DNA of 64,000 nucleotides from Chlorella sorokiniana (GCA_025917655.1 CP084619.1:1984001-2048000); one strand, 5' to 3'. Positions 1-12,615 are shown, counted from the first letter of the stretch. Translations and numbers: made by a program. The notes: generated by a model from the letters alone, not told the origin.

Positions 1-1421
1 GCCGCTACGTGGCTGGCTGCCTGCAGCTGGGCGCCGCCGTGCTGCGCGGCATTGCGCTGGGCCTGCGACTGCCGGAGGCGTACTTTGAAGGGGACGTGGC
101 GGGTATGTGCCTCTGTGCTGCGTGCCATGTGCAGCCTTGGCAGCGCTTCTCCGCCAGCCACGTCAGCACGTGACTGAGGCTGCCCATTTGCCAGGCCTGC
201 ACCTTCATGCTTGCCTTGTCCCCCTACCTCACCAGTCTGTCGTCGCTCTACCCTTCCTTGCGGTCTTGCCCCGCAGGCGACTCGTACTGGGTGTCCCGCA
301 TCCTCTACTACCCGTCCCTCCCCGCCCCCCGCCGACGGCTCGCAACAGGAGCTCAGCTGCGGCGAGCACACGGGTGCACAGTCGTGCTGCTTCAGCTGGC
401 TGCCTGCTTGGCCCAGCGCCGCTAGGCCGCCCAGCCGCCACCCATCCCTCAGCTGCGATGCTGGCCCTGCCCTCCCAGCCCTTCAGCTGTGCACCCTTTG
501 CTCCCAATCCCTCAACCTTGGCGGCCTTTGTGGGTTTGCACCTGCTGCAGACTACGGCCTCCTGACGCTGGTCTTCCAAGAGGCAGGGGTCACCGCGCTG
601 CAGGTGCAGAACGCGGCGGGGCGGTGGGTGGACGCGCCGCCACTGCCGGGCACCTGCGTCGTCAACATAGGCGATATGTTCCGGGTGCTGACCAACGGCA
701 TGTACACGCCTACAGTGCACAGGTCGGGGTGGGGAGTGCAGCGCGCAGGGTTGCTGCATCTGCACTGACGGCCACGGCAGGGGAGTCGTCAGCCCTTGGG
801 TTGCTTGGGCAGCTGAGGGAGCGGGCGATGCACGCCTTTTGCTGGGCTGTTTTGTACGCCGATTTGTGCCGCAGCGCCGTGGTGGTGCATTGCAGGGTGG
901 TCAACGCATCTGGGCGGGACCGTGTGTCGGTTCCTTTCTTCTACGAGACGAACTTTGAGGCGGTTGTTTCGCCACACCCGCAGTTCTGCAAGGACCGGTG
1001 CGTGCGCTGGGCTGGGCGGGGGAGCGGGGGCACGGGCGCAGGTGGTAATACAGCGACTCATGAGCGGTTGCGCCAGCAGCAGCATGCAGCTCGTGAAGCT
1101 CAGGGACCCCAAGCATGCTCAGCTGGCAGGCAGCTGGCAGCCCTCCTCACCCGCCACTGGCTGGGGTTATGTGGTTGCTGTCTCTGCGAATTGCTCATTC
1201 CACGTGCTTGCCGTCACCGCAGGCCCCCCAGTATGAGCAGGTCCGTTACGGCAGTCATCTAGAATCTAAGGTGACACCTGCCCAGCATGCTAGTGCTGTG
1301 CTGCTTAGGGGACAACTCCTGTGTGGCACACGCGCAGCAGGGAGCTTGTCAATGCTGCATCTCTGCTGCTGCTGCCTCGCAGGTCCTCAACAACTTTGAC
1401 TTCAAATCAATGGCGGGGTGA
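1..1421 (+). CDS. 2-oxoglutarate/Fe(II)-dependent dioxygenase, 3' part
   Basis: This is the C-terminal half of an isopenicillin-N-synthase-type dioxygenase, a family that oxidises small molecules using Fe(II), 2-oxoglutarate and O2. The substrate cannot be told. The first visible exon (3-102) reads RYVAGCLQLGAAVLRGIALG and is followed by exons starting at DSYWVSRILYYPSLP (after about 276), at DYGLLTLVFQEAG (about 551), VVNASGRDRVSVPFFYETN (about 898), PPQYEQVRYGSHL, and VLNNFDFKSMAG then stop (1419-1421). Joining the exon ending CGEHT to the next one creates HTDYG, the H-x-D iron motif. The distal His is in TPTVHR, and RVS in GRDRVSVPF is the R-x-S that binds 2-oxoglutarate. All cofactor residues are thus present. 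The N-terminal DIOX_N part lies left of the window. Confidence 0.85.
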
Positions 1422-2263
1422 TGTATCGATTGAGGGAGCTACCCTCGCGGCGCGGCTTGTACTGCACGCGCTGCAGCTGCCGTGTAGTGAAACTGCAGGC
1501 TGATGTGAAGCCTACAGCGATTGCGTGGAGCACAATGCTCATCTTCTCTGCCTTCGTACAAGACCACCGTACTCGGCTGAAAAGAAGCATCATCAGAAAC
1601 GGAGAGGGTGACAAGAAGCACCTGTTTTAAGCACAACCACAAGGCATCTTGTATCTGACCGATCGCTCGATGTACGCCCATGGCAACCCGTCACACGTCT
1701 CGCGCTTCTCGTCTATTTTTTCTCTTCTCTTACATGCAAGCATCTACATCCTCTGTTGTCATAGGACGCAGCTGGCTGCCTTCGCTCCCGAACTGTCCCT
1801 TCCGCCATACAGTAATGCCTCCCACCATCAACAAGAAACTTTGGGGATCGATGCTGTGACGTGTGAGGTAGGCGAGGCCCCTTGAGTCTGCCCCAACTAT
1901 TTTGTCTCTTGCCCTGGTTCCTTGCATCCTCTGGGGCGCAGCGGCAGCTGCAATTGGGCAATCTATCAACTCACACTGGTGCATGAACCGCCCGAAATGA
2001 GCTTTCGGCCCCTACGTGAGCTTTAATGGCTTGCCTGCCCTCAGCGCGGGCCAAGTTGGTGTTTCTAGCGGCTCATACCATTGATACTTTGATGGGGCTA
2101 CGCTACATTTCCCTGTCTTGCAAAGGCCGCAGGATTGGCACCTTGTCCTGTTCCCTGCAACGACCTGTGCAAAACCCCTGTTCCTGTTCCGAACTGCAGG
2201 TCCCCGGCGCGCGTCCCACGGTAATTGACGAGCATTCACGCCGCGCAAGCTCAAAGCGAGCGC
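1422..2263. other. Intergenic, no gene seen
   Basis: This stretch has a lower GC content than the flanking genes and only short, unconvincing open frames on both strands. It must hold the 3' UTR of the dioxygenase and the promoter of the next gene. No RNA gene or repeat was recognised. Confidence 0.6.
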
Positions 2264-4354
2264 ATGACTCAAGGGGCCCTGGCGGTGCGGCACCAGCCTG
2301 CGGGCGGGGGCAACGGCGCTGCGCACCAGCTGGCTGACATCTGCTCCCTGGAACCCTTCAGCCGCGCCGGCAGCACCGCCAGCGCGCTGTCTCAAGCCTC
2401 GGGCTCCATGCCCTGCGAGCACGGCCCTGCGCAGCCGTGCAGCGCCGCCGAGGTTGCAGATGGCGGTGGCCTGCCAGCAGGGTACCCCGCCGAGGCGCCT
2501 GCTGCGGACGCAGCGCAGGCAGGCCCTTCAACCACAGCCTCGCAAGCGCATGCACAGCATGCGCAGGAGCAGGGGGAGGAGCAGTCAGCCGCGCCCCAAC
2601 CGGCGCCGCCGCCTCGCAAGGACGATGCCCGGAGCAGCGCTCTCAAGGCCCTGGCGGGGGTCTCCGCCGTCGTGTCCAAGTCGCGCAAGGTTGATGCAGA
2701 GGCCCTGCAGACGATCAAGATGCAGCGGGCCAAGGCGCGAGCCGAAGGCCTCGGCCCGGGCCACGCCGCCGCCGCGAGCCGCGCCCGCGCCGCCGCCCGC
2801 CGCCGACTCTGCGGCTGCCTCGCCCAGCGCCGCCGCCAGCAGCCAGGCCCTGGGCCGCACCCCCAGCGCCAGCAGCCTGGCGGTCCCGCACGGCCAGATC
2901 CAGGGCCACGGCGGCGCTGCGCTAGGGCACGCCGCACCGCTGCCGCCGCCCGGCCAGGCGCGGCTGGCGCAGCGCCGCTCTCCCCCGTCAACCCCGCCCC
3001 AGGGTGAGCCCCCGTTCCTGCAGCCCTGCTGCCCGCCATGCGCCGCCACTTCGGCGCCCAGTTGAGCGGCAGCTTGGGCTCGCTGGGGGCTCTGTTGGTC
3101 TGCCGGACGGCTCTCTCTGCCTCGCCCCTCTCCTTCCCCCACCCACTTCGGTCCACACCCTCACAGCCACTCCCTGCCCCTTCCCGGCGCCCCCCCCCCC
3201 GCCCCAACACACACACACACACCCCGCCAGACCTGGAGGCCCTGGTGTCCAGAATGACCATCAGCGAGCTGGTGGCCCTCAAGCAGGCGGTGGAGGGCCA
3301 GCTGGCCAAGCAGGCGCTGGCGCTGGCGCAGCTGCAGGCGGGGGGGGAGCGGGGTGGGGCGGCGCCGCCGAGCTCCTCTCCGCGCTGATGCTGCAGAGCG
3401 CGCAGCAGGCGCAGCTGGCGCAGCAGCTGGCCAGCCAGCAGCAGGCGGCGGCCCTGCAGCAGGCGCTGCCGCAGCAGCTGGGCCAGTTTGGAGGCCTGGC
3501 GCTGCCCAGCGGCGAGCTGTCCACCCCCTTTGCCTGCGCTCCCTTCCCCGCTGACGCCGCCTTTGGGCTGGCCGACGGCGGCCGTCGCGGCTCGCTGGGC
3601 CTGGCGCAGTCGGCGGCAGCGCCCGGGCAGCCGGGCGGCAGCCCCCGCTGCGCCTCCGCCGAGCAGCTGCTGCTGGGCGATGCGCTGCACTCCTTCCTGG
3701 TGAGGCGGCGGCTTGGCCCCGTCTGTTTGCCCCCTGTCGCGCGTGACAACATTTTGCGTTGTCAGGAGGCCTGGTCCTGATCCATGGGCAGCCGTGGTTG
3801 GGCCTGCTGTGGGCAGCCATGACGAGGCCTGACTCCGGCCGTGCAAGCCCGCTGCTGACCTGCCCCACCCAGCTACCCACCCTCTGGAGCCCCCCTCCCC
3901 TTCCTGCCCACCTGCAGGACGCCGAGCGGCAGGCCCCCCAGCCGCCAGGGCTCCGCGGTGTCGGGGTCGCTGAGCTGGGGCGACCGCCGCGCGTCGGGGT
4001 GCTGCCCGCCCCCGCCCCCGTCGCCTCCCGCTCCCGCTCCCTGCCCGCCGCCGAGGCTCGCTTCCCAGAGCGCAGCCCCTCGCTGGGAAACTACTTGGCA
4101 GCTGGCAGCGCCTGGACGCGACGACAGCCGCTGTCGCCGAAAACATGCCCAGCCTCTTTTCCGGCCTGCGGGTGGAGGCGCCGCAGCGAGAGCGAGATGG
4201 AGGGGCTGCGGTGCCGTACGGCGGCCCGCCCTCGCGCTCCGCCAGCCTGGCGGCGCCGCTGCAGCAGCTGCCTGCAGGAGGGCAGTACGGCGTCGGGCAG
4301 CAGCTTGCCTACGCTGACCCCGCGCACCTCCACAGCTTCCAGCCATTGCGCTGA
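2264..4354 (+). CDS. Unrecognised Gln/Ala-rich protein, frame broken
   Basis: I do not recognise this gene. It reads MTQGALAVRHQPAGGGNG from the ATG at 2264 into a low-complexity Ala/Pro/Gln region. After an intron (3004-3230) comes an amphipathic helix, LEALVSRMTISELVALKQAV, then a Gln-rich coiled segment (SQQQAAALQQALPQQLGQF) and a segment ending GDALHSFL. The last exon gives NMPSLFSGLRVEAPQ through AYADPAHLHSFQPLR and stop. The credible frame changes inside exons at about 2760, at the G-run 3340-3347, and again around 3960-4140, so no single open frame covers it. Composition suggests a disordered nuclear or regulatory protein, but that is only a guess. It could also be a decaying gene, although the same kind of break affects the conserved genes here. 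Confidence 0.5.
3207..3222 (+). repeat. AC dinucleotide microsatellite in an intron
   Basis: A run of eight AC units lies just upstream of the acceptor of the intron at 3004-3230 in the Gln/Ala-rich gene. Confidence 0.85.
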
Positions 4355-5790
4355 GCGGCGTAAGCCACTTGGGGGCAGCTGGCTGCCAGGCCGGCAAGGG
4401 CTGGCCGCTTGGCAGCCGGCGCCCTCTTCCTTTCTCCTCTCTTCAGCAACCCAGTGCCTCCCCTGTTCCTCCCTGTAGCCCCAGCAGCATCACTGCTGCG
4501 TAGCGTGACTCTGTGTCGCTCTGCACTTCCTCGTCTCCGCCGCCGCCCAAACCCGCCGGTGTGGCAGCTCTCGGCCCTTCCCAACGTCGCTCAGTAGTCT
4601 CATTTCTGCCCCTCCCACATCCCTATGCCTCCTGCATTCCGTTTTTGCTCCCCCTGTTCAGTGACGCCCGCAGCCGGCCCCATCGCTGCATCCCTCAACC
4701 CACCATAACCCACATCTCCAGACATGCTTCCTGCCCATGTGCCGGGCGAAACCGTGCCCCCTGCACCCCTCCGCGCGCCTCTCCTGCCTGCTCCCAACGC
4801 CCGCCTTAACTTGCCCTGCTGCCGCCGGTGCTGTGACCCAACCACCCTGCTGCAACCCTCCTGAATCAACCATGCCTCCCGCTTTGGCGGCTTCCGCCTC
4901 ACCACCCCCCGGGCACCCATCCTTGTGACTGGCCTGCCTCACACAGCCGTCCCAGCGCCCACCCATCCACCACGCTGATTGATGATCCTGCCGACGTTTT
5001 CCCTGTTTCACTGTTGGCCATGCACCCAGAGTCCTCGCACCCTTCCCGCCACGCTTCGAAAGCCCTGCTCACCTCCCACTCAAGCCCCTCCCCAGCACAC
5101 ACTCGTCGATCTCCCTCCAACCTGTTTCCTGCATGCAGCCCTTCACCCAGCTGCGCCCCGTCTTCCCAACGCACCCAACCCTCTGCAGTTGCCCCCAAAT
5201 CAACCCTCGCGTATTACTTGTTGAACTGTTGTTTTCGGGTGAATGTGTTGTCGTCCCTCCACAGAGACAAGCCCTCCTGCCCAGTGCAAAAACTTCGCTG
5301 AGGCTGGCTGGCATGAGCTGGTTACCGGAAGGTCAGCGTGACCAACAGCAGTACTGAGCCGGGGGCAGGTTGGGTTCAGCACAGGGTGAAGTTCAGTGAG
5401 CATGCATGCGGGGAGCGGGAGCGTCAGCAGGGAGGGTGAGCTGGCTCGGGGGCGTGGCAGCCCCAAAAACGCCCATGCTGCGTGAGAGTCAGAGGGAAGG
5501 AAGCAGGGGCGGGGGCGAGAGAACGAAGATAACACTCAAGTGGCAGTCGTACGGGGTGCATGCCGCGCGCGCATGGCTGCTGCTTGATGGGCTTGTCACC
5601 CGTGGTGACGCCAGACAGGTGCGGCAGGGAGCTGGCCTGGGCACCAAGGGTCCAGCGCCCACCCACACGCTCCCCAGCCATGAAAGCTGTGCACCGGCCG
5701 CGCGCTGCAAACGGGCCCGCCCGCCAGCGTGAGGCGTGCCCGTCGCTGCCGCTGCGGCCGCTGAGCGCGCCAGCGAGGCTGGCCAGCTGG
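4355..5790. other. Convergent intergenic region, pyrimidine-rich
   Basis: This lies between the 3' ends of two convergent genes. The + strand is rich in C and T, with many CCTCC and CCCAC words from about 4430 to 5230. Open frames here are short and show no domain. It presumably carries both 3' UTRs. Confidence 0.6.
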
Positions 5791-8700
5791 TCAGGTGGCT
5801 GCAGCGGCGCCGGGCGCCGCGGCTGGCTGCGCGTACTGGAACTCCGCCATGAGGGCCACATGGTCGCTGGACCAGGACTCGTTGGGCAGGCCTGCGCCGA
5901 GTGTGTGTGTGTGGGGGGGGGAGGTCAGGCCGGTGTGTGGTAGTGTGAGGGCTGGGGGCGCGCGCGGGAGGCTGAGGCTGTGCTGGACTAGTTACGGGTG
6001 ATGCAGGTGTGCATGCGTGGGAGCGAGGCGTCGCCAGGGGGATGCCGGGGGTATGGGCAGCCAGAAGCACGAGCAGCGGTAGGGCGGCCCAGCACAGCGG
6101 GGCCTGCAGCAGCGCCTACCCGCATTGCTCTTGGAGCGGCACTCCGACTCGTCTGGCAGCTCAAGGGCAGCTGCCGGTACCAGCGAGTCGGTGGTGTACA
6201 GGATGTAGTCCAGGGTGCCGCGGAAGTCGCGCCCAATGTTGGTGAACCTGGCGGACAGGGGTCGGCAGGGGACGAGGCAGTAGGTGGGAAGCCTGGGGGC
6301 AGCGGAACTGCCTGGCGAAGGCGGCTTCTTCGGCAGGCACAGAGTCGACAGCGGAGGCAAGCCACGCAGTCAGGCGTGGGGAGGCACGTGATGACGGCAG
6401 CGGCAGCAGCAGCAGCGGCAGGGCGGCGGCAGCGGCGGGCCTCACTTGGGCTCCCGGTGGCGGCATCCAGCCGCCGCTTCTGGCGCTGCATGGCGTGGTC
6501 GGCGTCGGGGCGGCTGCCACTGCGGCGTAGGCGGACGCAAGGGGCAGCTGGTGCTGCAGCTTGGAGGCGGGCGCAGGATGCCCAGGGGGTCGTTGGACAG
6601 CTCCTGGAGGGGGGCGCACACGGGGGGTGAGCCAGGGAGATGGCAGGTAGCAGAGTGAGAGTGGCCAGGGTGCACGGGGCGGAGGGACGAGTGGGCACAG
6701 GGTCAGGCAGCTTGGGGACGGCAGGCCACTAAACACTGCCCCTGCACCCGGCTGCACCGCCGCCCCAGTCGTTCCGTCCCGCAGCAGGGCTGCCCCCCTC
6801 TCGGCGGTCCCTCGCACCACCACCCCTCACCGGGTTGTTGGGTTGCACCGCGCCGCGCACCAGCATGGCGTGCGCCGCCGAGCCGGGGGTGGCGTTGAAG
6901 TCCCCCGCCACCAGCATGGGGATGTCGGCCGAGGCTGCAATCTTCTCCAGCCCCTTGAGCAGCGTGTGCACCTGCCATGACCCGGGGTGGGGCCGTGCAG
7001 ACGAGGTGAGGAGGGCGGAAACGGCACCACTGTGAAAGGGCACGGGGAGCGATCCGGGCGGCGCTGGCCGCCTTCCATCCCGCGACCGCTCAGCGCGGCC
7101 GCCCGCTCACGCTCCCCGTCGACTGCCGCTCTTGCTGGACTGAGTGCAGCCACGGCCCACCTGCCACAGCTTGACGTCGTTGAGCTCGGGGTTGGAGTGG
7201 ATGTGGGTGTTGGCCACGCAGATGAGCTGGCGGCGGGAGGCGGCCCGCTGGCGCCGCCGCTGTCGGCAAAGGGAGGCTCCAGCGCCTCCAGCACCGCAAT
7301 CAGGGCCACGTTGTCCTGCGGCAGCGTGCGATGCGGAGATGGAACGACAATGAGATGGTGTGTGTGTGCTGAGGTACCGTCGCTGGCTGGTGGGAGAGGA
7401 AGGGTCGGGTGGGGCTTTGGGAAGCGACATGGTGGGAGGGGTTTCAAGTGGGGGCACCAGCAGGAGGGCTGCCACATGCGCGGGTGGGGTGGGTCCTGCG
7501 GCTGGCACAGGTTCCACCGCATGCCTTGCCAGCCGCACCCCCGCCTCTTGCCCCCCGCCCTCACCTTGAGCAGGCGGTTCAGGGCTGCCTTCTTTTGGTC
7601 AGTGGGGAACGCGTCCGCCAGGCTGAGCGCCGCCTTGTTGAACTCCACCTCGTACTTCTTCACAAGCGCAAAGCGGTCGCGCTTGAAGAAGGTGGCGCAG
7701 CCGTCAATGGCGTAGCTGCAGGGGCACGACGCGGCGACTCACTCCTCGGGAACGACTGCAAGAGCAGCGGCTATCAACCCTGTCATTGCAGCGGTGCAGG
7801 CAGGGGCGCGGCTGCTGGGGCTCACGCGTTGCGCGTGTACAGCTCCGTGGTCTTCTTCTTGTAGATGGCGGTGTAGCCAGCCTTCTGCAGCTCGGGGCCA
7901 GGAAGTCCTGCGGAAGGGGAGGAGGGAGGGTGGTAGGTGGGGGTGGAGCAGAGGTGGGATGGGGCCTTGAATGACCTCAGGCGGGCGGTGGGCAAGTGCA
8001 CGAGAGGTGGCAACCGCTGCAGCGGAGGGCCAACAACCCGCAGGCCCCCACATCGCAGGGGCGCTCGCACTTGCGCGGCAGCGCGCCGCCCGCCAGCACA
8101 CGTGCGCGTGCACCCCACCACCCACGGGTGCAAGCGCAAGCAGGCACTGTCACCCACAAGCACGCTCAACACGCGCACACACACACGCGCGCGCGCACCT
8201 GGAAGTGGTTGGACTGCACCTCCTGCAGGCACAGGATGTCGGCGTCGTAGGCCAGCAGCTCCTTGAGCAGGTTGGCCTTGCGGTACGGCCAGCACAGCGC
8301 CCAGGGGGCAGTACCCGAACTGGTCGCCCTGCGGGGAGGAAAAGAGGGGGGAGGGGGTAGCACGGTTGAGGGCCAGCACTTGCAGCTCCGGGGGGCCTAG
8401 TCACGCACACGCCCACCACCACAGCCACCGCCGCCACCACCACACACGCGCAGCCGTCGCAGCCAGTTCCACACAAAGTGCCGGCGTGGCCCCCAGCCCA
8501 CCGTGGCGTAAAGATCTGCCAGCAGGTTGTAGGAGAGCAGGGTGAAGCGGCCCTTGGTCACAGACGGCTTGGCCGGCGTTAAGGGCACCAGCGCGCGACG
8601 GGGTGGGCAGGCGCTGCGCGCGGGCGACAGCGGGGATGCGGGAGGGCGCGACTGAGCGGCGCGGTGCAGAGGGTCTGCGGCGCACTGCGCCTGTATGTGC

Positions 8701-10342
8701 GCACTCGAGACAGGTCTGTGGGGCTGGCGCAGGCTCGGCTGCCAAGGGGCCAAGCGCGCATGTCTGCCAGGGGTGTGCATGCGCCTGCCCTCACCTGGTC
8801 GCACGCGCGACGTGATGATGGAGAACGTCTTGCCGACCTCGGGGTAAGGCGAGGCTGGGTTGGGGGAGGGGACAGCACAGGAGGGGGATTGAAAGGAGGT
8901 GTGTGGATGAGCGGCGATGGGGTTTGAATGATGCCCCATGGTTACATGGGCATCCTGTTCAGGCCCGCTGTGACAGCGCCGGCAGACGTTCGCTGCCCAC
9001 TACAGCGTAAAATGGTGAACAGCAGGCGCGCCCCCCTCCCCCTCCCCCCGGGCGCACCGCCCCGCACACCGCGCCCATCTGGAGCTCCGTTGCTCACCCG
9101 CGTCATACGCTGTGCACTCAAACTTGAGGATGGCGCCGACGTCATCGGGGCCGGGTGTGTACACACGCTCGCGGCCCACCTGCACAGGGAGAGGGGTGCC
9201 CAGCGCATCAGGCAGCTTGGTGAGGCGCGCTTGCCAGCCTGGTGAACCATGTGGGCCATCAAGGGCCGGTGTTGCCGATGCCAAGCGGCCCAGCACCAAC
9301 GCCTGCTCCGGCTGCCCGGCCTGCACGCTGCCCCTGCCCATGCCAGGCAGAAGGTCCGACAGGCCAGCGGCACCGAGCGGCTCACCTCCACCCAGGTCTC
9401 CCCGCTGTTGCTGTACGTGTAGCTGCCCTTGAAGGCGTCTGTGCGTGGGAAGCTGTTGTCCCCTGCGGAAAGGTGATCCCCAGCAGCAGGGCGGCGAGCA
9501 GGTGAAGCAGAGCGGCAACAGTGAGCAGCCGCGCAGGCATCTTTGCTGCACTGGCAGCCAGCGCGTCAGGTCACGCCCAGCGTTGCGCACGCAGCCGCCA
9601 CGCATGCAGCTGTGGCCTTCAGCGCCACGTGCACCGCACGCGTGGCGGCTGGCGCGGGGCGCACCGTTTTCACGCGACTGCTGGTGGAAGTCGCGGTGGA
9701 AGGCCCAGTGCTCGCGCAGGCACTCGGGGGAGCAGTGATAGCTCTTCTTGGTGTCCACCTTGCAGCGCAGGCACAGGATGCACTGGATGGCCGCCTCCTT
9801 GTCTGGGTGCACCCAGCAGTACTGCGGGGGTTACGGCAGGGGCCTGGGTAAGCCTGCCTTTGGCGCGACGTGCGGCAGCGGCAATCGTTCAGGCGCGACA
9901 CGCATGGTGTGCAGGGCCCTTGTATACAACAATGTGTGCGGTTGCGGACATGCGGGCATTGGCATTCGGGTGGACGGCACAGAATTGTACCAAGCAAAAG
10001 GAAGCAGCACCTGGGCCAACGCCCCTTGCCGCTGCTGCCCACCTGCCCCCTTGGTCACCACGGATCGGTACCAGCGGCACTTGACACTGAAACGGCTGTC
10101 GGTGTGGCCCTCGGCGGGGACCTCCTCTGCAGGAGGAGGGGTAGCGACGGGGAGGACAGCTCGACCTGGATCGGAGGCTTGCAAGGAAGTTGGCCTCCTT
10201 GTTGGCATTGCAAGATCATCCCACCTGCCGATACCGTCGTGCCATCGGCCCTTCTGCAGAGTACATAGGGCTCGAGAGCCACCGTGCTCACGGGGGTGTC
10301 AGACTGCAGGCGTGCACTGAGCACGTGGAGCGGCCCCGCCAT
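5791..10342 (-). CDS. CCR4: CCR4-type poly(A) deadenylase (CCR4-NOT subunit)
   Basis: Catalytic 3'-5' exoribonuclease of the CCR4-NOT complex, which shortens mRNA poly(A) tails in the cytoplasm. From the ATG at 10342 the first exon reads MAGPLHVLSARLQSDTP. A MYND-like zinc region follows (AIQCILCLRCKVDTKKSYHC, SPECLREHWAFHRDFH, near 9800-9680), then SGETWVEV and VGRERVYTPGPDDVGAILKF, the layout of land-plant CCR4. The EEP nuclease domain shows SYNLLAD, DADILCLQEVQ, YAIDGCATFFKRDRFALVKK, ICVANTHIHSN, IPMLVAGDFNATPGS, RDFRGTLDYILYT and SWSSDHVALMAEF, so the catalytic N, E, D and H are present. The stop is at 5791-5793. There are many introns. Frame breaks that fit missing G/C bases occur near 8304-8308, 7244-7246, 6570 and 6510. 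Confidence 0.93.
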
Positions 10343-10729
10343 AATCAGTGTTGATAGGAGCCGAGAGCCTCGCCAGGCGGCATCGCCTCAAGGGCCGCAA
10401 GTGAGGGAGGCGTTCAGGATCCCATACTCGCGCTTTTGTTAGGCCACCTCTGTTCGAAGACGATCGGAGCCTCTGCCACAACTTTGGACACCAGGAGCAG
10501 TCAAAGTACACTGGCGGTACATCGTGGGCTAGTTTCGGTTGTCACGGGATTGTAACGGCAAATTAAGATGGACATTCATGTGTTGAACGTCTTGTGATAC
10601 CGTCTGCTGAGTTAGAAACGGCTTCAGCACATTTGCTTTGCAGACTGCTGCTCGAGGGGGCTCCCAGTGCTCTTGTGTATTGAGCATCTGAACCATCTCG
10701 CTTCCTACTCGCTTTATCATTACCCAACA
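10343..10729. promoter_or_regulatory. Divergent promoter region, CCR4-like and TFIIS
   Basis: About 390 bases separate the divergent start codons of the deadenylase (10342, minus) and TFIIS (10730, plus). It is AT-richer than the coding DNA on both sides. No specific motif was recognised; it is inferred to hold both promoters and 5' UTRs. Confidence 0.5.
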
Positions 10730-12615
10730 ATGGCTGTCACAGCTGCCGACCTCCTAAAGCTCGTGGAAACCGTGCTTAGCGCTGCTAAAAAAGCCGAGGG
10801 CGGAGACGTTGGCGAGCAGGTTGATTCTATGTTTCGGCAGCGCAACTGCCCCAGTGCAGGAGTCTTGTGGGAAGCGGCAGCAGCGGCGTTGCCGCCGCTG
10901 AGCCCTATGTTTGCAGGCGCTCAAGGTCGAGGTCAGCATCCCTGACAGGCTACTGGGCTCACGCGTGCAGGGCCGTGCGGTGGATGGCCTGAAGGCGTTG
11001 AAGAAGCAGCGAGTAAGCACCAAGGTGCTGGCAGAGACGCAGGCAGGCAAGCGGGTCAAGGCACTCGCGAAGCACCCCAAGGCCGACGTTGCAGCAGCGG
11101 CGGCACAGGTAGTGGCAGCCTGGAAGGAAGCGGTGCGGCAGGAGGCCGGCGATGGTGGCGCTGCCGCCAGCGGCGCCACCAGCAGCAAGGCCACGGGCGG
11201 CGGCAGCAGTCGGGCAACCGCTGGAGGCGACAATGTGCCCTCGAGCCAGCAGACCGTGGCTAGCAGCACAGCACCTGTCATAGACCCTGACACGGTGCCC
11301 CGCAGCGGGGATACAATACGCGACAAATGCCGACAGAACCTGGCGGCATCATTTGCGCTGGCGGTGGGGGAGGGGGTGGCTGGGGACCCTGTTGTGGCGG
11401 CGGTGGCGGTGGAGAACGAAATCTTCAAGCAAAACGGCGGCGTGACACAGGTGGGACGCTGGCCGGCTACATTGCACCCTGGAAGCGCACCTGGTCCAGG
11501 GGAGCAGCAGCGGGCACAGGCAGGCCTGCCGTAGTCCGCACCTGTTCTATCAATCCTTCTATCGATGGTCACGAGTCTCCATCATGCTGCCAGGCTTACA
11601 AGGCCAAGTTCCGCAACTTGCACTTTAACCTGAAAGACCCAGCTAACCCTGACCTGCGCCGCAAGGTGGGCCGCCACCGCCGCTCGCCACCGCCGCTCGT
11701 GTCCGCATTCTACCACCAGTGACGGCTGCATGCCGTGCGCACCTGGCCTTGATTCTGTTGCCAGCAGCCAAGGGTTTGTTTGTGCCCTGAGCGTTGCTGC
11801 TGAGACCCTTTGCACGCACACGCAACCCACACAGCACCACCCTGCCCCAGGTGCTGTGCGGCGACGTCGCCCCCGACTCCCTCGTGGTTCTGCCCCCGAG
11901 GAGCTCGCCTCCGACGCCAAGAAGGAGGAGAACCGGCTGATTCGGGAGAAGAAGCTGTTTGATTCAGCGCCTTCCGCGGCCAAGCAGGCGCGCGAGGGAC
12001 GCTGACGGGGGCAGGGCGACTGCCGTTGTGGGGCACCGGGTTTTGAGCCACTGCTGTCGCATCCCCCGCTGCCTGCATCCTTGGCCGCCGCTATGGACAG
12101 GGAGGATGGAGCGGCTGCGGCCTGTTCGGCCTGGTTCGCCCATCGTTTCATTTGTGAGCATGCCCCGCAGGCCACCACTGACCAGTTCCAGTGCGGCAAA
12201 TGCCGGCAGCGCAAGTGCACGTGAGTGCATTGCAGGGGCGGCACGCGGCGCGCCGCTGCACCTGCCTACCTGCGCTGGTTTGGGGCAGCCCGGCCCTGCA
12301 TGCGCCCCTGCCAACATCAGCTGTCCGGTTGTCTGTGGCAGCCCAGCCTGGGCCTGAGTACATGATGCGGGCGCCGCTGGCCCCCCTCTGCAGGTATTAT
12401 CAGATGCAGACGCGCAGTGCGGACGAACCGATGACCACCTTGTGAGCCGGCATGGGAGGGCTGCATGCATCGTGTGTGGGGCGGGGGGTGGGGGGAGGGG
12501 GGTTGACTGCCGGCAGCCGGCTGCTCCCGGCTGACATCCACCACCTCACAAGCCGCCATTCACCGCCTGCAGCGTGTCGTGCCTCAACTGCAACAACCGG
12601 TGGAAGTTCTGCTGA
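10730..12615 (+). CDS. TFIIS: Transcription elongation factor TFIIS
   Basis: Nuclear factor that rescues backtracked RNA polymerase II by stimulating its intrinsic RNA cleavage. Exon 1 starts MAVTAADLLKLVETVLSAAK, then the N-terminal TFIIS/LW helix bundle (AVDGLKALKKQRVSTKVLAE, HPKADVAAAAAQVVAAWKEA). A Ser/Ala linker leads to the central domain (DTIRDKCRQNLAASFALAVG, AYKAKFRNLHFNLKDPANPD, VLCGDVAPDSLVVL, EENRLIREKKLFDSA). The C-terminal zinc ribbon shows QFQCGKCRQRKCTYY, the catalytic loop RSADEPMTT and the end SCLNCNNRWKFC then stop (12613-12615). All four zinc cysteines and the acidic DE pair are intact. One frame break sits in the C-run 11893-11897, just before PEELASDAKKEE; one more C would restore the usual sequence. 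Confidence 0.95.

Noticed and set aside
2392-4146. 584-codon open frame on the minus strand
   Set aside because: It is antisense to the Gln/Ala-rich gene, crosses its intron, has an extreme Arg/Ala/Gly composition and no domain. This is a GC-rich shadow frame.
11893-11897. Programmed ribosomal frameshifting as explanation of the frame breaks
   Set aside because: No common slippery heptamer or downstream structure was evident; the breaks occur in any G or C run and in many unrelated genes, and correction by one base restores each family.
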